From the NCBI RefSeq assembly GCF_000473045.1, contig NZ_AXAY01000008.1, positions 1 to 64,000 of the forward strand: a stretch of 64,000 nucleotides of DNA, read 5' to 3'. Both the position numbers and the translations under genes were made by a program. The notes below the pieces were generated by a model, which was not told the origin of the DNA, made no database searches, and saw only the letters and a list, made by a program, of their open reading frames with translations. This DNA is from Bradyrhizobium sp. WSM3983. Lineage in GTDB: Bacteria > Pseudomonadota > Alphaproteobacteria > Rhizobiales > Xanthobacteraceae. Positions 43,592-52,964 of the stretch are shown here, piece after piece (positions within the stretch are counted from its first letter, which is position 1; every line of letters starts with the position of its first letter).

Positions 43592-45142
43592 TTGGCCGTT
43601 CGTTACTACGACTGGATCGCTCATCATGCGCGCCGCTCGCCTGGCAAGCTGGCGGCCATCGACCTCGCGAGCGAGCGCCGCTTCACCTATGCGCAGCTTG
43701 ACGCCCGCGTCTCGCGCCTCGCTTCGTTCTTCCGCCACACGCTGAAGGTCTTGCGCGGCGACCGCGTCGCGGTGCTGGCGCTGAATACGACCGATACGTT
43801 GGAGGTGCAGTTCGCCTGTGGACGGTTAGGGGCGGTCTTCGTGCCACTGAACACCCGCCTGACCGTTCCCGAGCTTCAGTTCATCACCGGCGACTGCGCG
43901 CCGAAGGTGATGATCCACGACAACGATCTCGTCGAGACGGCCCTCGCCGTCGCAAAACTCTGCAACATCGCGACCGGCCTGCTGCTCGGCCCCGGCGGCG
44001 CCTATGAGGCCGGCATCGCGTCGGCCAAGCCGCTCGACCGCGCCGAAGAGATCACGCTCGATGACGTCTCGACCATCATGTACACGTCGGGCACCACGGG
44101 CCATCCGAAGGGCGCGACCATCACCCATGGCATGACCTTCTGGAATTGCGTCAATCTCGGCGGCCCCGCCTGCATCGGACCGTCCTCGGTGCTGCTCACC
44201 GTGCTGCCGCTGTTCCACACCGGCGGGCTGAATTGCTACACCAATCCCGTGCTGCATGCCGGCGGCACCGTGATGATCATGCGCGCCTTCGATCCCGGCA
44301 TCGCGCTCAGCCTGATCAACGATCCCGCGCAGGGCATCAACGTGTTCTTCGGCGTGCCCGCGATCTACCAGTTCATGGCGCAGCAGCCGGCCTTCGCAAC
44401 GACTGACTTTTCCCGGTTGATCGTCTGTGGTGTCGGCGGCGCGCCGATGCCGGTGCCGCTGCTGAAGGTGTGGGAGGCGCGCGGCGCCGCGCTGCAGCAG
44501 GGTTACGGCATGACCGAGACCTCGCCGGCCGTGCTGGTGCTGGATCGCGAGGACGCGGCGCGCAAGGCCGGCTCCGCCGGCAAGCCGGTGCTGCACACGG
44601 AGGTGCGCATCGTGCGCCCCGACGGCAGGGATGCCGATGTCGGCGAGCTCGGTGAGCTCTGGGTCAAGGGACCGAACATCACGCCGGGCTATTGGAACAG
44701 GCCAGAGGCGAACAAATCCGCCTTCACCGACGGCTGGCTGCACACGGGCGATGCGACCCGCGTGGATGAGGAAGGTTTCTACTACATCGTCGACCGCTGG
44801 AAGGACATGTACATCTCCGGCGGCGAGAACGTCTATCCGGCCGAGGTCGAGAACGTCCTGCACCAGCTCACGGCGATCGCGGAAGCCGCGGTGATCGGCA
44901 TTTCCGATCCGCAATGGGGCGAGGTGGGCCTCGCCATCGTCGCGGTCAAACAGGGGCAGCGGCTGACCGAGGCCGATGTCTTCGCGCATTGCGCGGCCAA
45001 TCTGGCGCGCTTCAAATGTCCGCGTCAGGTCCGCTTCGTCGACGCGCTGCCACGCAACGCCACCGGCAAGATCCACAAGCCGACCCTGCGCAAGGAATTC
45101 TCGGTGGCTTCAGAAGTCGACAAGAAAGTCGCCAACGCCTGA
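43592..45142 (+). CDS. Acyl-CoA synthetase (AMP-forming), FadD-like
   Basis: A 516-residue ANL-family ligase: P-loop MYTSGTTGHPKGA, GYGMTETSPAVL (A5), WLHTGDATRVDEEGFYYIVDRWKD (A7-A8) and the catalytic Lys in NATGKIHKPTLR. It activates a carboxylic acid to its CoA thioester. The TTG at 43592 is chosen because GGGAGGG lies four bases upstream (an adjacent TTG at 43589 is too close), and because conserved sequence starts right after it. It is followed by an intrinsic terminator at 45145, so it appears to be a single-gene transcript. Confidence 0.88.
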   Translation: MAVRYYDWIAHHARRSPGKLAAIDLASERRFTYAQLDARVSRLASFFRHTLKVLRGDRVAVLALNTTDTLEVQFACGRLGAVFVPLNTRLTVPELQFITGDCAPKVMIHDNDLVETALAVAKLCNIATGLLLGPGGAYEAGIASAKPLDRAEEITLDDVSTIMYTSGTTGHPKGATITHGMTFWNCVNLGGPACIGPSSVLLTVLPLFHTGGLNCYTNPVLHAGGTVMIMRAFDPGIALSLINDPAQGINVFFGVPAIYQFMAQQPAFATTDFSRLIVCGVGGAPMPVPLLKVWEARGAALQQGYGMTETSPAVLVLDREDAARKAGSAGKPVLHTEVRIVRPDGRDADVGELGELWVKGPNITPGYWNRPEANKSAFTDGWLHTGDATRVDEEGFYYIVDRWKDMYISGGENVYPAEVENVLHQLTAIAEAAVIGISDPQWGEVGLAIVAVKQGQRLTEADVFAHCAANLARFKCPRQVRFVDALPRNATGKIHKPTLRKEFSVASEVDKKVANA

Positions 45143-45144
45143 TC

Positions 45145-45173
45145 AAAGCGCCTCTCGCGGGCGCTTTTGTTTT
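45145..45173 (+). terminator. Intrinsic terminator after the acyl-CoA ligase
   Basis: AAAGCGCC (45145-45152) and GGCGCTTT (45160-45167) form a perfect 8-bp stem with a 7-base loop, followed by TTGTTTTG. It lies three bases after the ligase stop and upstream of the binding-protein gene. Confidence 0.75.
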
Positions 45174-45214
45174 GATGTGCCTGTTCTGTCCCACAAGAAA
45201 CCCAAGGAATTTCC

Positions 45215-46438
45215 ATGAAGAACAAGAAACTCTCCCTGCTTGCCGCAGCAACCGCGTTGGCGCTGCTCACGACCCAGGGCGCTTCCGCCCAGAAGGCGTA
45301 CGACACCGGCGTCACCGACACCGAGATCAAGATCGGCAATGTCGAGGCCTATTCCGGCCCGGCTTCCGCCTACGGCGTGATCGGCAAGACCGAGGAAGCC
45401 TATTTCAAGATGATCAACGATCAGGGCGGCATCAACGGCCGCAAGATCAACTGGATCTCCTATGACGACGGCTACTCGCCCCCGAAGACGGTGGAACAGA
45501 TCCGCAAGCTGATCGAGAGCGACGAGGTCTTCCTGGTGTTCAACGCGCTTGGCACGCCGACCCAGACTGCCGTGCAGAAATATCACAACTCAAAGAAGGT
45601 GCCGCAGCTCTTCCTCGCCACCGGCGCCAGCAAGTGGAACGATCCGCACAACTTCCCCTGGACCATGGGCTTCCAGCCGAGCTACCGGGTCGAAGCGCGG
45701 ATCTTCGCCAAGTACATTCTGAAGGAAAAGCCGGACGCGAAGGTCGCGATCTTCTATGCCAACGACGACTTCGGCAAAGACTACCTTGCCGGCATCAAGG
45801 ACGTGTTCGGCGACAAGGCATCGAAGCTGATCGTAGCTGAAGAAAGCTACGAGACATCGGAGCCCTCGATCGACGCCCATATCGTCAAGCTCAAGGACAC
45901 CGGCGCCGATGTCTTCGTGAATATTGCGACCCCGAAATTCGCGGCGCAGGCCATCAAGAAGATCGCCGAGCTTGGCTGGAAGCCGATGCATCTGATGAGT
46001 GACGTGTCGGTGTCGATCGGCGCAGTGATGAAGCCCGCCGGCCTCGAGGCCTCCGAAGGCGTGCTCTCGGCCGGTTACCTCAAGGACGCGTCGGATCCGC
46101 AGTGGAAGGACGATGCCGGCATGAAGAAGTTCATGGCCTTCATCGAAAAGTACATGCCGGGCGCCAACATCTCGGACGCCAATCTGGTTTACGGCTATGC
46201 CGCGGCCCAGACCATGGTGCAGGTGCTGAAGCAGGCGGGTGACAATCTCACCCGCGAGAACGTGATGAAGCAGGCCGCCAGCCTGAAGGACTTCACCCCC
46301 GACACGCTGATCCCGGGGATCACGATCAACACCTCGGCCACCGACTTTGCGCCGATCGAGCAGCTCAAGATGTGGCGGTTCAAGAGCGGCCAGTGGGAGC
46401 TGTTCGGCCCCATCATCAGCGCCGAGCCGAGCGGCTAG
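45215..46438 (+). CDS. Orphan ABC solute-binding protein, LivK type
   Basis: A 407-residue periplasmic binding protein with a signal peptide ending near ASAQ (residue 26), then YDTGVTDTEIKIGNVEAYSG and a type I fold. It differs from the protein at 20390 in sequence and probably in ligand. There are no transport partners nearby. Terminators on both sides (45145 and 46465) make it a monocistronic unit. The neighbouring ligase and dehydrogenase suggest that its ligand is the acid they metabolise; this is inference. Confidence 0.87.
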   Translation: MKNKKLSLLAAATALALLTTQGASAQKAYDTGVTDTEIKIGNVEAYSGPASAYGVIGKTEEAYFKMINDQGGINGRKINWISYDDGYSPPKTVEQIRKLIESDEVFLVFNALGTPTQTAVQKYHNSKKVPQLFLATGASKWNDPHNFPWTMGFQPSYRVEARIFAKYILKEKPDAKVAIFYANDDFGKDYLAGIKDVFGDKASKLIVAEESYETSEPSIDAHIVKLKDTGADVFVNIATPKFAAQAIKKIAELGWKPMHLMSDVSVSIGAVMKPAGLEASEGVLSAGYLKDASDPQWKDDAGMKKFMAFIEKYMPGANISDANLVYGYAAAQTMVQVLKQAGDNLTRENVMKQAASLKDFTPDTLIPGITINTSATDFAPIEQLKMWRFKSGQWELFGPIISAEPSG

Positions 46439-46464
46439 CTTCGACGGGAGATTGCTATGGTGCG

Positions 46465-46496
46465 AGATAGCGGCCGAAGGGCCGCTATCTTTTTTG
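46465..46496. terminator. Strong intrinsic terminator after the binding protein
   Basis: AGATAGCGGCC and GGCCGCTATCT form a perfect 11-bp stem around GAAG (46476-46479), followed by TTTTTT. On the other strand the flanking A-tract is missing, so termination is mainly for the plus-strand gene. The convergent XRE gene stops 18 bases further on. Confidence 0.85.
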
Positions 46497-46513
46497 GGCG
46501 CTCGAGCGCAGGT

Positions 46514-47284
46514 TCAGGCAGGCAGAAAGAGCGCAAAAGACTCGTCGACAGTACGCCGAAGGTGATCGCGATACAGCTTGTAATTCGCGTGGTCGGGCGC
46601 GATCCGGCCCACAATAGGATCGGCGATATCCCGTGCCGGCACATAGGCTATGGGTGCCGCGACCGGGGTCAGTTGCGAGCCGGCACCGGCGCGCAGCGTC
46701 GAGATGATACCATACATTGCGCCAGACACGGTTGGCCGCGATACCGTGATCACGCGATGCTGGCCATGCTTGTTGATGACAAGATAGATGAACCCGGACT
46801 GATGCGGCACCGCAACTTCGCCCGTGTGCTCATAGGCCGCATCGGTCCGCTCGCCCTCACGGAAGACCAGCGAGGAAACCTTCGGCTCCCAAACGATCTC
46901 GGTGCGATAGGCGAAAATCGCATCCTTGTCGCCAAAGGACGGCCGCAGCGTGATGTAGACATCCTCGATCCAGGTCACGGCGCGATGCGAATAGGAGCCG
47001 AGGCTGTCAGGCGCGACGTCGTTGCCGGCCGCGGGCACCGCCGCAACCGTGCCCTTGCGCAGGGACACGCCCAGCGCCTGCTCGAGCCGGACCGTGGTCG
47101 CCAGCGTGAACGGGCGGCGGCCGCCGAGCGCCTTCTCCAGCGTCGACAGGCTGAGCTTGGCCTGCTCGGCCAGTGCTTGCCGCGAAATCCGGCGCCTTGC
47201 GATCTCCTCGCGGATCGTCTCCGCGACCTCCCGGCTTTGCTCGTCCGAAAGCTGCCCGTCAGAGAGCTTGTCTTGCGTCTGCAT
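46514..47284 (-). CDS. XRE-type helix-turn-helix regulator
   Basis: A 256-residue protein with a lambda-repressor-like HTH near the N-terminus (about residues 22-78, ISRQALAEQAKLSLSTLEKA) and a C-terminal region of about 150 residues (VTWIEDVYITLRPSFGDKDA onward) that I do not recognise. That region may be a ligand-sensing beta domain. It is divergent from the sortase-target gene across 185 bases and could control it and itself; this is a positional inference. Confidence 0.72.
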   Translation of the reverse strand: MQTQDKLSDGQLSDEQSREVAETIREEIARRRISRQALAEQAKLSLSTLEKALGGRRPFTLATTVRLEQALGVSLRKGTVAAVPAAGNDVAPDSLGSYSHRAVTWIEDVYITLRPSFGDKDAIFAYRTEIVWEPKVSSLVFREGERTDAAYEHTGEVAVPHQSGFIYLVINKHGQHRVITVSRPTVSGAMYGIISTLRAGAGSQLTPVAAPIAYVPARDIADPIVGRIAPDHANYKLYRDHLRRTVDESFALFLPA

Positions 47285-47469
47285 CGTTAACCCTGCTCCA
47301 CGGCCGGCAGTCTAGCAGGGCGGACAAGTCAGCACAAAACCGGACATCGCCGCCAAAACGGCGGCCGCCCGGGCCAGCCGCGGCGGAACATTGCCGATCA
47401 ATCTGCTCGCGAAATCGCCCCTCCCGGCGGATGCTCGGCAGCGTCAAGCACACTTCGGGAGCAGGCCAA

Positions 47470-49734
47470 ATGGACAATTACGACACGGTCGACAGCGACG
47501 GACACCCCTGGCTCGGGAGGCTGATCAAGGTCGGTCTGTTCCTTCTGGCGCAAAGCATTGCCGTGCTCCTGGTCAGTTTCGTGGCCCTGCTGGTGAGCTT
47601 CGAGACCTCCTGGTCAGCGACGATGGAGCAGGCAAGCCTGCTCCAGCCCGGCGATGCCAGGTCCGGCAGCCTCCTCCTGAAGGAGGACGGCGCTTACACC
47701 GAAGCCATCCGTCTCGGGATCGATGTCGACATCACGGTATCAGGCCCGACGTCGCGCACGCGCGTCACGCAGATCTTCCGCAACCCGACCAAGGACTGGG
47801 TGGAGGCGACCTATGTCTATCCGTTGGCCACTGACGGCGCCGTCGACACACTGAAGATGGTGGTTGGCGACCGCGTCATCGTCGGCGACATCAGGGAGCG
47901 TCAGCAGGCACGCGTGATCTACGAGCAGGCGCGCCGCAACGGACAGAAGGCCGCGCTCACCGAGCAGGAGCGGCCGAACATCTTCACCAACTCGGTCGCC
48001 AATATCGGTCCCGGCGAAACCGTGCTGGTGCAGATCGAATATCAGGAGCCGGTGCATCAGTCCGGCAACGAATATTCGCTGCGCGTGCCGCTCGTCGTCG
48101 GGCCGCGCTACAATCCCGCGCCGATCGTGCAGAGCGTCGACTTTCGCAAGGACGGCTCCGGTTGGGGCGCAACCACATCAGACCCGGAGCCCGACCGCGA
48201 CCGCATCTCGCCGCCGGTGCTCGATCTCGCCAAGAATCCCTCGAAGACCGCGCCGATCAATCCGACCAGCATCACGGTGCACCTGAAAGCCGGCTTCGCG
48301 CTCGGCGAGGTGAAGAGCCACGATCACAACGTCAAGATCGAGAGCCCGGACAACACGACGCGCGTCGTGACGCTTGCCGACGGCACCGTGCCCGCCGACC
48401 GCGACTTCGAGCTGACCTGGGAGCCGGCCGTCGGGAAGGCGCCCTCGGTCGGGCTGTTCCGCGAACATGTCGGTGATGCCGACTATCTGCTCGCGTTCGT
48501 CACGCCGCCGGCCGCCGAGCAAGCAACGCAGAGGCCGCTGCCACGCGAAGTGGTGTTCGTGATCGACAATTCCGGCTCGATGGGCGGAACTTCGATCGAA
48601 CAGGCCAAGGCGAGCCTTCTCTATGCCCTCGGTCGCCTTCAGCCGAACGACCGCTTCAACGTGATCCGTTTCGACGACACCATGGACGTGCTGTTTCCGA
48701 CCTCGCTGCCGGCCGATACCGCGCATGTCGGTGAAGCGACGTCGTTCGTCAGCGCATTGCAGGCACGCGGCGGCACCGAGATGGTTCCGGCGATGCGTGC
48801 GGCACTGACCGACAAGCTCGGTGACACCAACATGGTTCGCCAAATCGTATTCCTGACCGACGGCGCGATCGGCAACGAGCAGCAATTGTTCGAGACTATC
48901 ACCGCGATGCGCGGCCGCTCGCGCATCTTCATGGTCGGCATCGGCTCCGCGCCCAACACCTATCTGATGACGCGGGCTTCCGAGCTCGGCCGTGGCGCCT
49001 TCACCCATATCGGCTCGGTCGAGCAGGTCGAGGAGCGCATGCGCGGCCTGTTCGCCAAGCTGGAGAACCCAGCCGTGACCGGCCTCACCGCAAAATTCTC
49101 CGAGGCCAATGCCGACATTACGCCGGCAATCATTCCCGACATCTATCACAACGAGCCGCTGGTGCTGGCGGCGAAGCTCGACAAGCTTGCGGGCTCGCTG
49201 GAGATCAAGGGTCGCGTCGGCGACCGGCCGTGGTCGGTGACGCTGCCGCTGCAAAATGCCGCCGGGGGCAAAGGCCTGTCAAAACTCTGGGCCAGGCGCA
49301 AGATCAGCGATGCCGAGGTGGCGCGGACGCTCCGCGAGATGACGCCGGAGGATACGGACAAGACAATTCTTGCGCTGGCGCTCGATCACCAAATCGTCAC
49401 GCGACTGACCAGTCTCGTCGCGGTCGACAAGACGCCGAGCCGTCCCGAAGGCCAGCCGCTCAAGCTCGGCGAGCTTCCGATCAACCTGCCGGCGGGTTGG
49501 GATTTCGCGAAGGTGTTCGGCGAACGGCCGCAGCTGACGCCGACACAGTTGCGCGAGCGCCGCGCCGATGCAGGCCAGCCTGCCGCAAGGCGTCCGGCCC
49601 CTGTCACGCCCGATGCGATCCTCCTGCCCAAGACCGCGACCTCGGCCGAGCTGAAGATGATCGCAGGCCTGATCATGATCGCTCTCGCCCTGATCCTGTT
49701 CGTGTTCAACCGGCGTCAGACCCTTGCTCAATGA
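47470..49734 (+). CDS. VIT/VWA surface protein with C-terminal sortase signal
   Basis: A 754-residue protein: N-terminal membrane/signal segment (residues 17-45), VIT domain (about 70-190), VWA domain (about 360-530) with the MIDAS motif D366-x-S-x-S in VIDNSGSMGG, and a C-terminal sorting signal LPKTA (719-723) followed by a hydrophobic helix and NRR near the end. This is the architecture of the proteobacterial sortase target family, in which a sortase cleaves at LPxT and fixes the protein at the cell surface or periplasm. The ATG at 47470 is used, since the open upstream frame is arginine-rich. Its stop overlaps the sortase start. Confidence 0.88.
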   Translation: MDNYDTVDSDGHPWLGRLIKVGLFLLAQSIAVLLVSFVALLVSFETSWSATMEQASLLQPGDARSGSLLLKEDGAYTEAIRLGIDVDITVSGPTSRTRVTQIFRNPTKDWVEATYVYPLATDGAVDTLKMVVGDRVIVGDIRERQQARVIYEQARRNGQKAALTEQERPNIFTNSVANIGPGETVLVQIEYQEPVHQSGNEYSLRVPLVVGPRYNPAPIVQSVDFRKDGSGWGATTSDPEPDRDRISPPVLDLAKNPSKTAPINPTSITVHLKAGFALGEVKSHDHNVKIESPDNTTRVVTLADGTVPADRDFELTWEPAVGKAPSVGLFREHVGDADYLLAFVTPPAAEQATQRPLPREVVFVIDNSGSMGGTSIEQAKASLLYALGRLQPNDRFNVIRFDDTMDVLFPTSLPADTAHVGEATSFVSALQARGGTEMVPAMRAALTDKLGDTNMVRQIVFLTDGAIGNEQQLFETITAMRGRSRIFMVGIGSAPNTYLMTRASELGRGAFTHIGSVEQVEERMRGLFAKLENPAVTGLTAKFSEANADITPAIIPDIYHNEPLVLAAKLDKLAGSLEIKGRVGDRPWSVTLPLQNAAGGKGLSKLWARRKISDAEVARTLREMTPEDTDKTILALALDHQIVTRLTSLVAVDKTPSRPEGQPLKLGELPINLPAGWDFAKVFGERPQLTPTQLRERRADAGQPAARRPAPVTPDAILLPKTATSAELKMIAGLIMIALALILFVFNRRQTLAQ

Positions 49735-50405
49735 CGCCGTTTGAGAGAGGAGCTCCCCGAACTCCTCTTGCTTGGCGCGCGCGGCTGCCCGTCCCGATAC
49801 CAACGGCCGCGCGCGCCTTTTTCTTGATGGAGCTCATGCCCCGCCTCATCTCGCCTCTGGTCCTGGCGCTTGTCGGAACGATCCTGTTCGGCGACGGCGC
49901 CTACATCCACGCCAAGGCGTGGCTCGCGCAGCTGCTGCTGGAGCGTGCGTTCGACCGGAGCGTTGCGACCGGCCGGCCGGTCAAGCCGTGGTCCTGGGCC
50001 GATACCTGGCCGGTGGCCCGGATCGAGGTGAAACGGCTCGGCGCCAGCGCCATCGTGCTGGACGGCACGAGCGGCCAGGCGCTCGCCTTCGGATCCGGTC
50101 ATCTCCACCAAACGGTTGATGCGGGCGAGCGCGGCGTTGCGATATATGCTGCTCATCGCGATACACATTTCCGCTTCCTGCGGGATGTTGCCATTGGCGA
50201 CGTGATCGATGTCACACGAAGTGACGGCAAACGCTTTCGCTATCGCGCGGATTCCTCGGCCGTGGTCCCCTTCGATGCATCGGGCCTCGACGCCGCGGCA
50301 GAAGGTTTCGAGCTTGTTCTTGCGACCTGCTGGCCATTCGACGCCGTCATCTCCGGCCCCGAGCGCTACATCCTGCATGCAACATTGATAGGCGCCGACA
50401 GATAG
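49731..50405 (+). CDS. Class GN sortase (transpeptidase)
   Basis: A 224-residue Gram-negative sortase, the cysteine transpeptidase expected to process the LPKTA protein encoded just before it (four-base overlap). Catalytic residues fit the sortase fold: H142 in AAHRDTHF, C200 in LATCWPF and R212 in GPERYILHA. An N-terminal membrane anchor lies at about residues 37-55. The actual start may be the internal ATG at 49827 or 49836 (MPRLISPLVLAL), since the first 30 residues are arginine/proline-rich. Each target/sortase pair is usually dedicated. Confidence 0.9.
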   Translation: MTPFERGAPRTPLAWRARLPVPIPTAARAFFLMELMPRLISPLVLALVGTILFGDGAYIHAKAWLAQLLLERAFDRSVATGRPVKPWSWADTWPVARIEVKRLGASAIVLDGTSGQALAFGSGHLHQTVDAGERGVAIYAAHRDTHFRFLRDVAIGDVIDVTRSDGKRFRYRADSSAVVPFDASGLDAAAEGFELVLATCWPFDAVISGPERYILHATLIGADR

Positions 50406-50547
50406 ATCGCCCATCGGGCCGGCGAGGCGCGCCGATGCGTCATTCATTCCATCACACGGCATGCCATCCACACTGTTGCCACTCCGAAGAACTCGCCATA
50501 GAACAGAGTGACGCGCTGCCAAGAAGAACAACAAGTGAGATCACGCC

Positions 50548-52776
50548 ATGGAAGCCCAGGTCGCTAAAGCGCAGATCTCTGCGGCGCCGGTTCCTGCCCG
50601 CTCATGGTCGCCACCGCCCGATGCCAGTGATATCGTCAAGGGCATCCACGCCATGCTGCATCCGCACAACATCGTGCTGGTGGGCGCGACCGACAAGCCG
50701 GGCAATTACGCCGAGCGCATCTGGAACAATCTGCTCAAATACGGCTTCGAGGGCGGCCTCTATCCGGTCAACGCCAAGCGCGAAACCATCTGGGGCGTAC
50801 CCTGCTACAAGGATTTTGCGAGCCTCCCCGAGAAGCCTGATCACGTTTTGGTGCTGGTGCCCGCACGCTTTGCCGTGCAGGTGATCCGCGACGCCGCCGC
50901 TGCCGGCGCCCGGTCAGCTACCATCGTCACCTCCGGCTTCAGCGAGTTGCAGGATGAGGAGAGCCAGAAGCTCGCCACGGAGCTGCAACAGGCCGTGCGC
51001 GAGACGGGGCTCGCCGTCACCGGACCGAACTGCCTCGGCAATTTGAGCGCCGGGGAAAAGCTCTTCACCAATATCGACGACCGCATCGTCACCATGGAAC
51101 AGGGCGCGGTGGCGATCGCCGGCCAATCCGGCGCCATCGTCATGGCAATCCGCCAGGCGCTGGAGGATCGCGGCGTCGGTGTCGGCTACATGGTCACAAC
51201 AGGCAATGAGACCGGACTCGAGACGCCCGACCTGATGCGCTATTTCGCCGAAGATCCGAGCGTCAGGGTGATCGTGGTCTATCTCGAAGGCGTGCGTAAC
51301 ACCAAGGCGTTTCGCGACGCCTGCAAGGCCGCGCGTGCCGCGAGCAAGCCGGTGATCGCGCTCAAGCTCGGATCTTCGGAGGGCGGTCGTGCCGCCGCGA
51401 TGGCGCACACCGGCGCGCTGGCGGGCTCGATCGAGACATTCGACGCCATCGCAACCCGCGAAGGCGTGATCCGCGTGAGTGGGCTCGACGAATTGATCGA
51501 GACCACCGAATGCTTCGTCCACGCGGCCGTGCCCAGGGGCGGCCGGCTCGCGGCGGTGACGCTGTCCGGCGGCAAGCGCGGCATGCTGATCGACGCCTTC
51601 TACGCGGAAGGCCTGAATTTCGCGCCGCTAAGCCCGCATGTCAGCGGCGAACTGGCGAAGATGCTCGGCCCGGGCTCGATCGTCGGCAATCCGCTTGACG
51701 CCGGCTTTGCCGCGGTGGTCGATCCCTCCGTCTACATGAAGTCGATCAAGCTGATGATCGACGACCCCGATATCGACATCGTCATCGTCGACGCCGAGTT
51801 TCCAAAAACGCCGCACGAGCAGCGCGAGCGCAATCTGCGCATCGTCAACGAGATGGCGAGCCGGGCCTCAAAGCCCGTGATCTATATCAGCGCGATGTCG
51901 ATCGGCTTCACCGAATTCACCAAGGGCCTGCGTAAATCGCTGCCGCACCTTGCGGTGATGCAGGGCATGGACCGCGCGGTGACCGCGATCAAATCGCTGC
52001 TCGCCTATGCCAGGCTGCGCAAAGAGGTGCCCGACATCGTCTCTAGCTCGAAGCCATCCGCGCGCGCCGTGCTCGAGAAGACGTTGAAGTCGGCGAGCGG
52101 CGCCGCGCTCGACGAGGTCGCCTCGAAGAAGCTGCTGAAGGCCTATGGCATCCCGGTCTCGAAGGAGGGAGTCGCGCAGACCGCAGCGGAGGCCGTGAAG
52201 ATCGCCAGGCAAATCGGCTTTCCGGTCGTGGCCAAAGTCGTCAGCGCCGAGATCCTGCACAAATCCGATATCGGCGGCGTGGTGCTGAACCTCAACAGCG
52301 CGGCCGAGGTGAAGAAAGCGTTTTCCGACATCACCTCGCGGGTGAAGAAGCTGAAGGGCAAGCCGAAGCTCGACGGCATCCTGATCGCGCAGCAGGTCAA
52401 GGCCGACCTCGAACTCGTGGTCGGCGCCTCGCTCGACGCCGAGATGGGGCCTGTCGTGCTGTTCGGCACCGGCGGCATCGATATCGAGCTGATGAAGGAC
52501 GTGGCGCTGGCCGGCGCGCCGCTGGACGAGGCCGAGGCGCGGCTCCTGATCGGCCGCACCAAGGCCGGCATCAAGATGCGCGGCTATCGCGGCAAACCGG
52601 CGTTGCACGAGACCTCGGCCGTGAAGGCGCTGGCCGGGCTCTCCAACCTGATCGCGGATGCCGGCGACCGGATCGCCTCGATCGACGTCAATCCGTTCCT
52701 GATCAATGCCAAAACCGGCGTCGCGGTCGATGCGCTCATCGTGTTGAACAACGCCGCACGGGCCGCCGGGCATTGA
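50548..52776 (+). CDS. NDP-forming acyl-CoA synthetase (acetate-CoA ligase family)
   Basis: A 742-residue fusion of the succinyl-CoA synthetase-like alpha (CoA-binding) and beta (ATP-grasp) parts. It opens with a Rossmann-type CoA domain (IVLVGATDKPGNYAERIWNN), carries the phospho-His region AMAHTGALAGS (about residues 284-294), and has an ATP-grasp domain from about 520 (KKLLKAYGIPVSKEG, PVVAKVVSAEILHKSDIGGV). It interconverts acyl-CoA plus ADP (or GDP) and acid plus ATP without an AMP step. The RBS is AGTGAGA. It stands alone between the sortase genes and the MCE gene. Confidence 0.88.
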   Translation: MEAQVAKAQISAAPVPARSWSPPPDASDIVKGIHAMLHPHNIVLVGATDKPGNYAERIWNNLLKYGFEGGLYPVNAKRETIWGVPCYKDFASLPEKPDHVLVLVPARFAVQVIRDAAAAGARSATIVTSGFSELQDEESQKLATELQQAVRETGLAVTGPNCLGNLSAGEKLFTNIDDRIVTMEQGAVAIAGQSGAIVMAIRQALEDRGVGVGYMVTTGNETGLETPDLMRYFAEDPSVRVIVVYLEGVRNTKAFRDACKAARAASKPVIALKLGSSEGGRAAAMAHTGALAGSIETFDAIATREGVIRVSGLDELIETTECFVHAAVPRGGRLAAVTLSGGKRGMLIDAFYAEGLNFAPLSPHVSGELAKMLGPGSIVGNPLDAGFAAVVDPSVYMKSIKLMIDDPDIDIVIVDAEFPKTPHEQRERNLRIVNEMASRASKPVIYISAMSIGFTEFTKGLRKSLPHLAVMQGMDRAVTAIKSLLAYARLRKEVPDIVSSSKPSARAVLEKTLKSASGAALDEVASKKLLKAYGIPVSKEGVAQTAAEAVKIARQIGFPVVAKVVSAEILHKSDIGGVVLNLNSAAEVKKAFSDITSRVKKLKGKPKLDGILIAQQVKADLELVVGASLDAEMGPVVLFGTGGIDIELMKDVALAGAPLDEAEARLLIGRTKAGIKMRGYRGKPALHETSAVKALAGLSNLIADAGDRIASIDVNPFLINAKTGVAVDALIVLNNAARAAGH

Positions 52777-52964
52777 TGTCGCGTAGGGAGATTAGCGCAA
52801 CGTAATCCGCCGATTTGCGAGACGGACGATCGAATACGGCGAGGTACGCTTCCGCCTTCGCTCTTCGAGCCACGGCGGACAGGTCGTTAACCCGTCCCCG
52901 GCTAACATCGCGGCCATCCGGGCTCCTTCCAACTTCCCCGCTTTGGCCGTAAAATCGCACCCAC

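Noticed and set aside
52777..52964. Possible decayed family C repeat before the MCE gene (GCGCAACGTAATCCGCC).
   Set aside because: Only one short arm is recognisable and no pairing partner was found, so it was not annotated.
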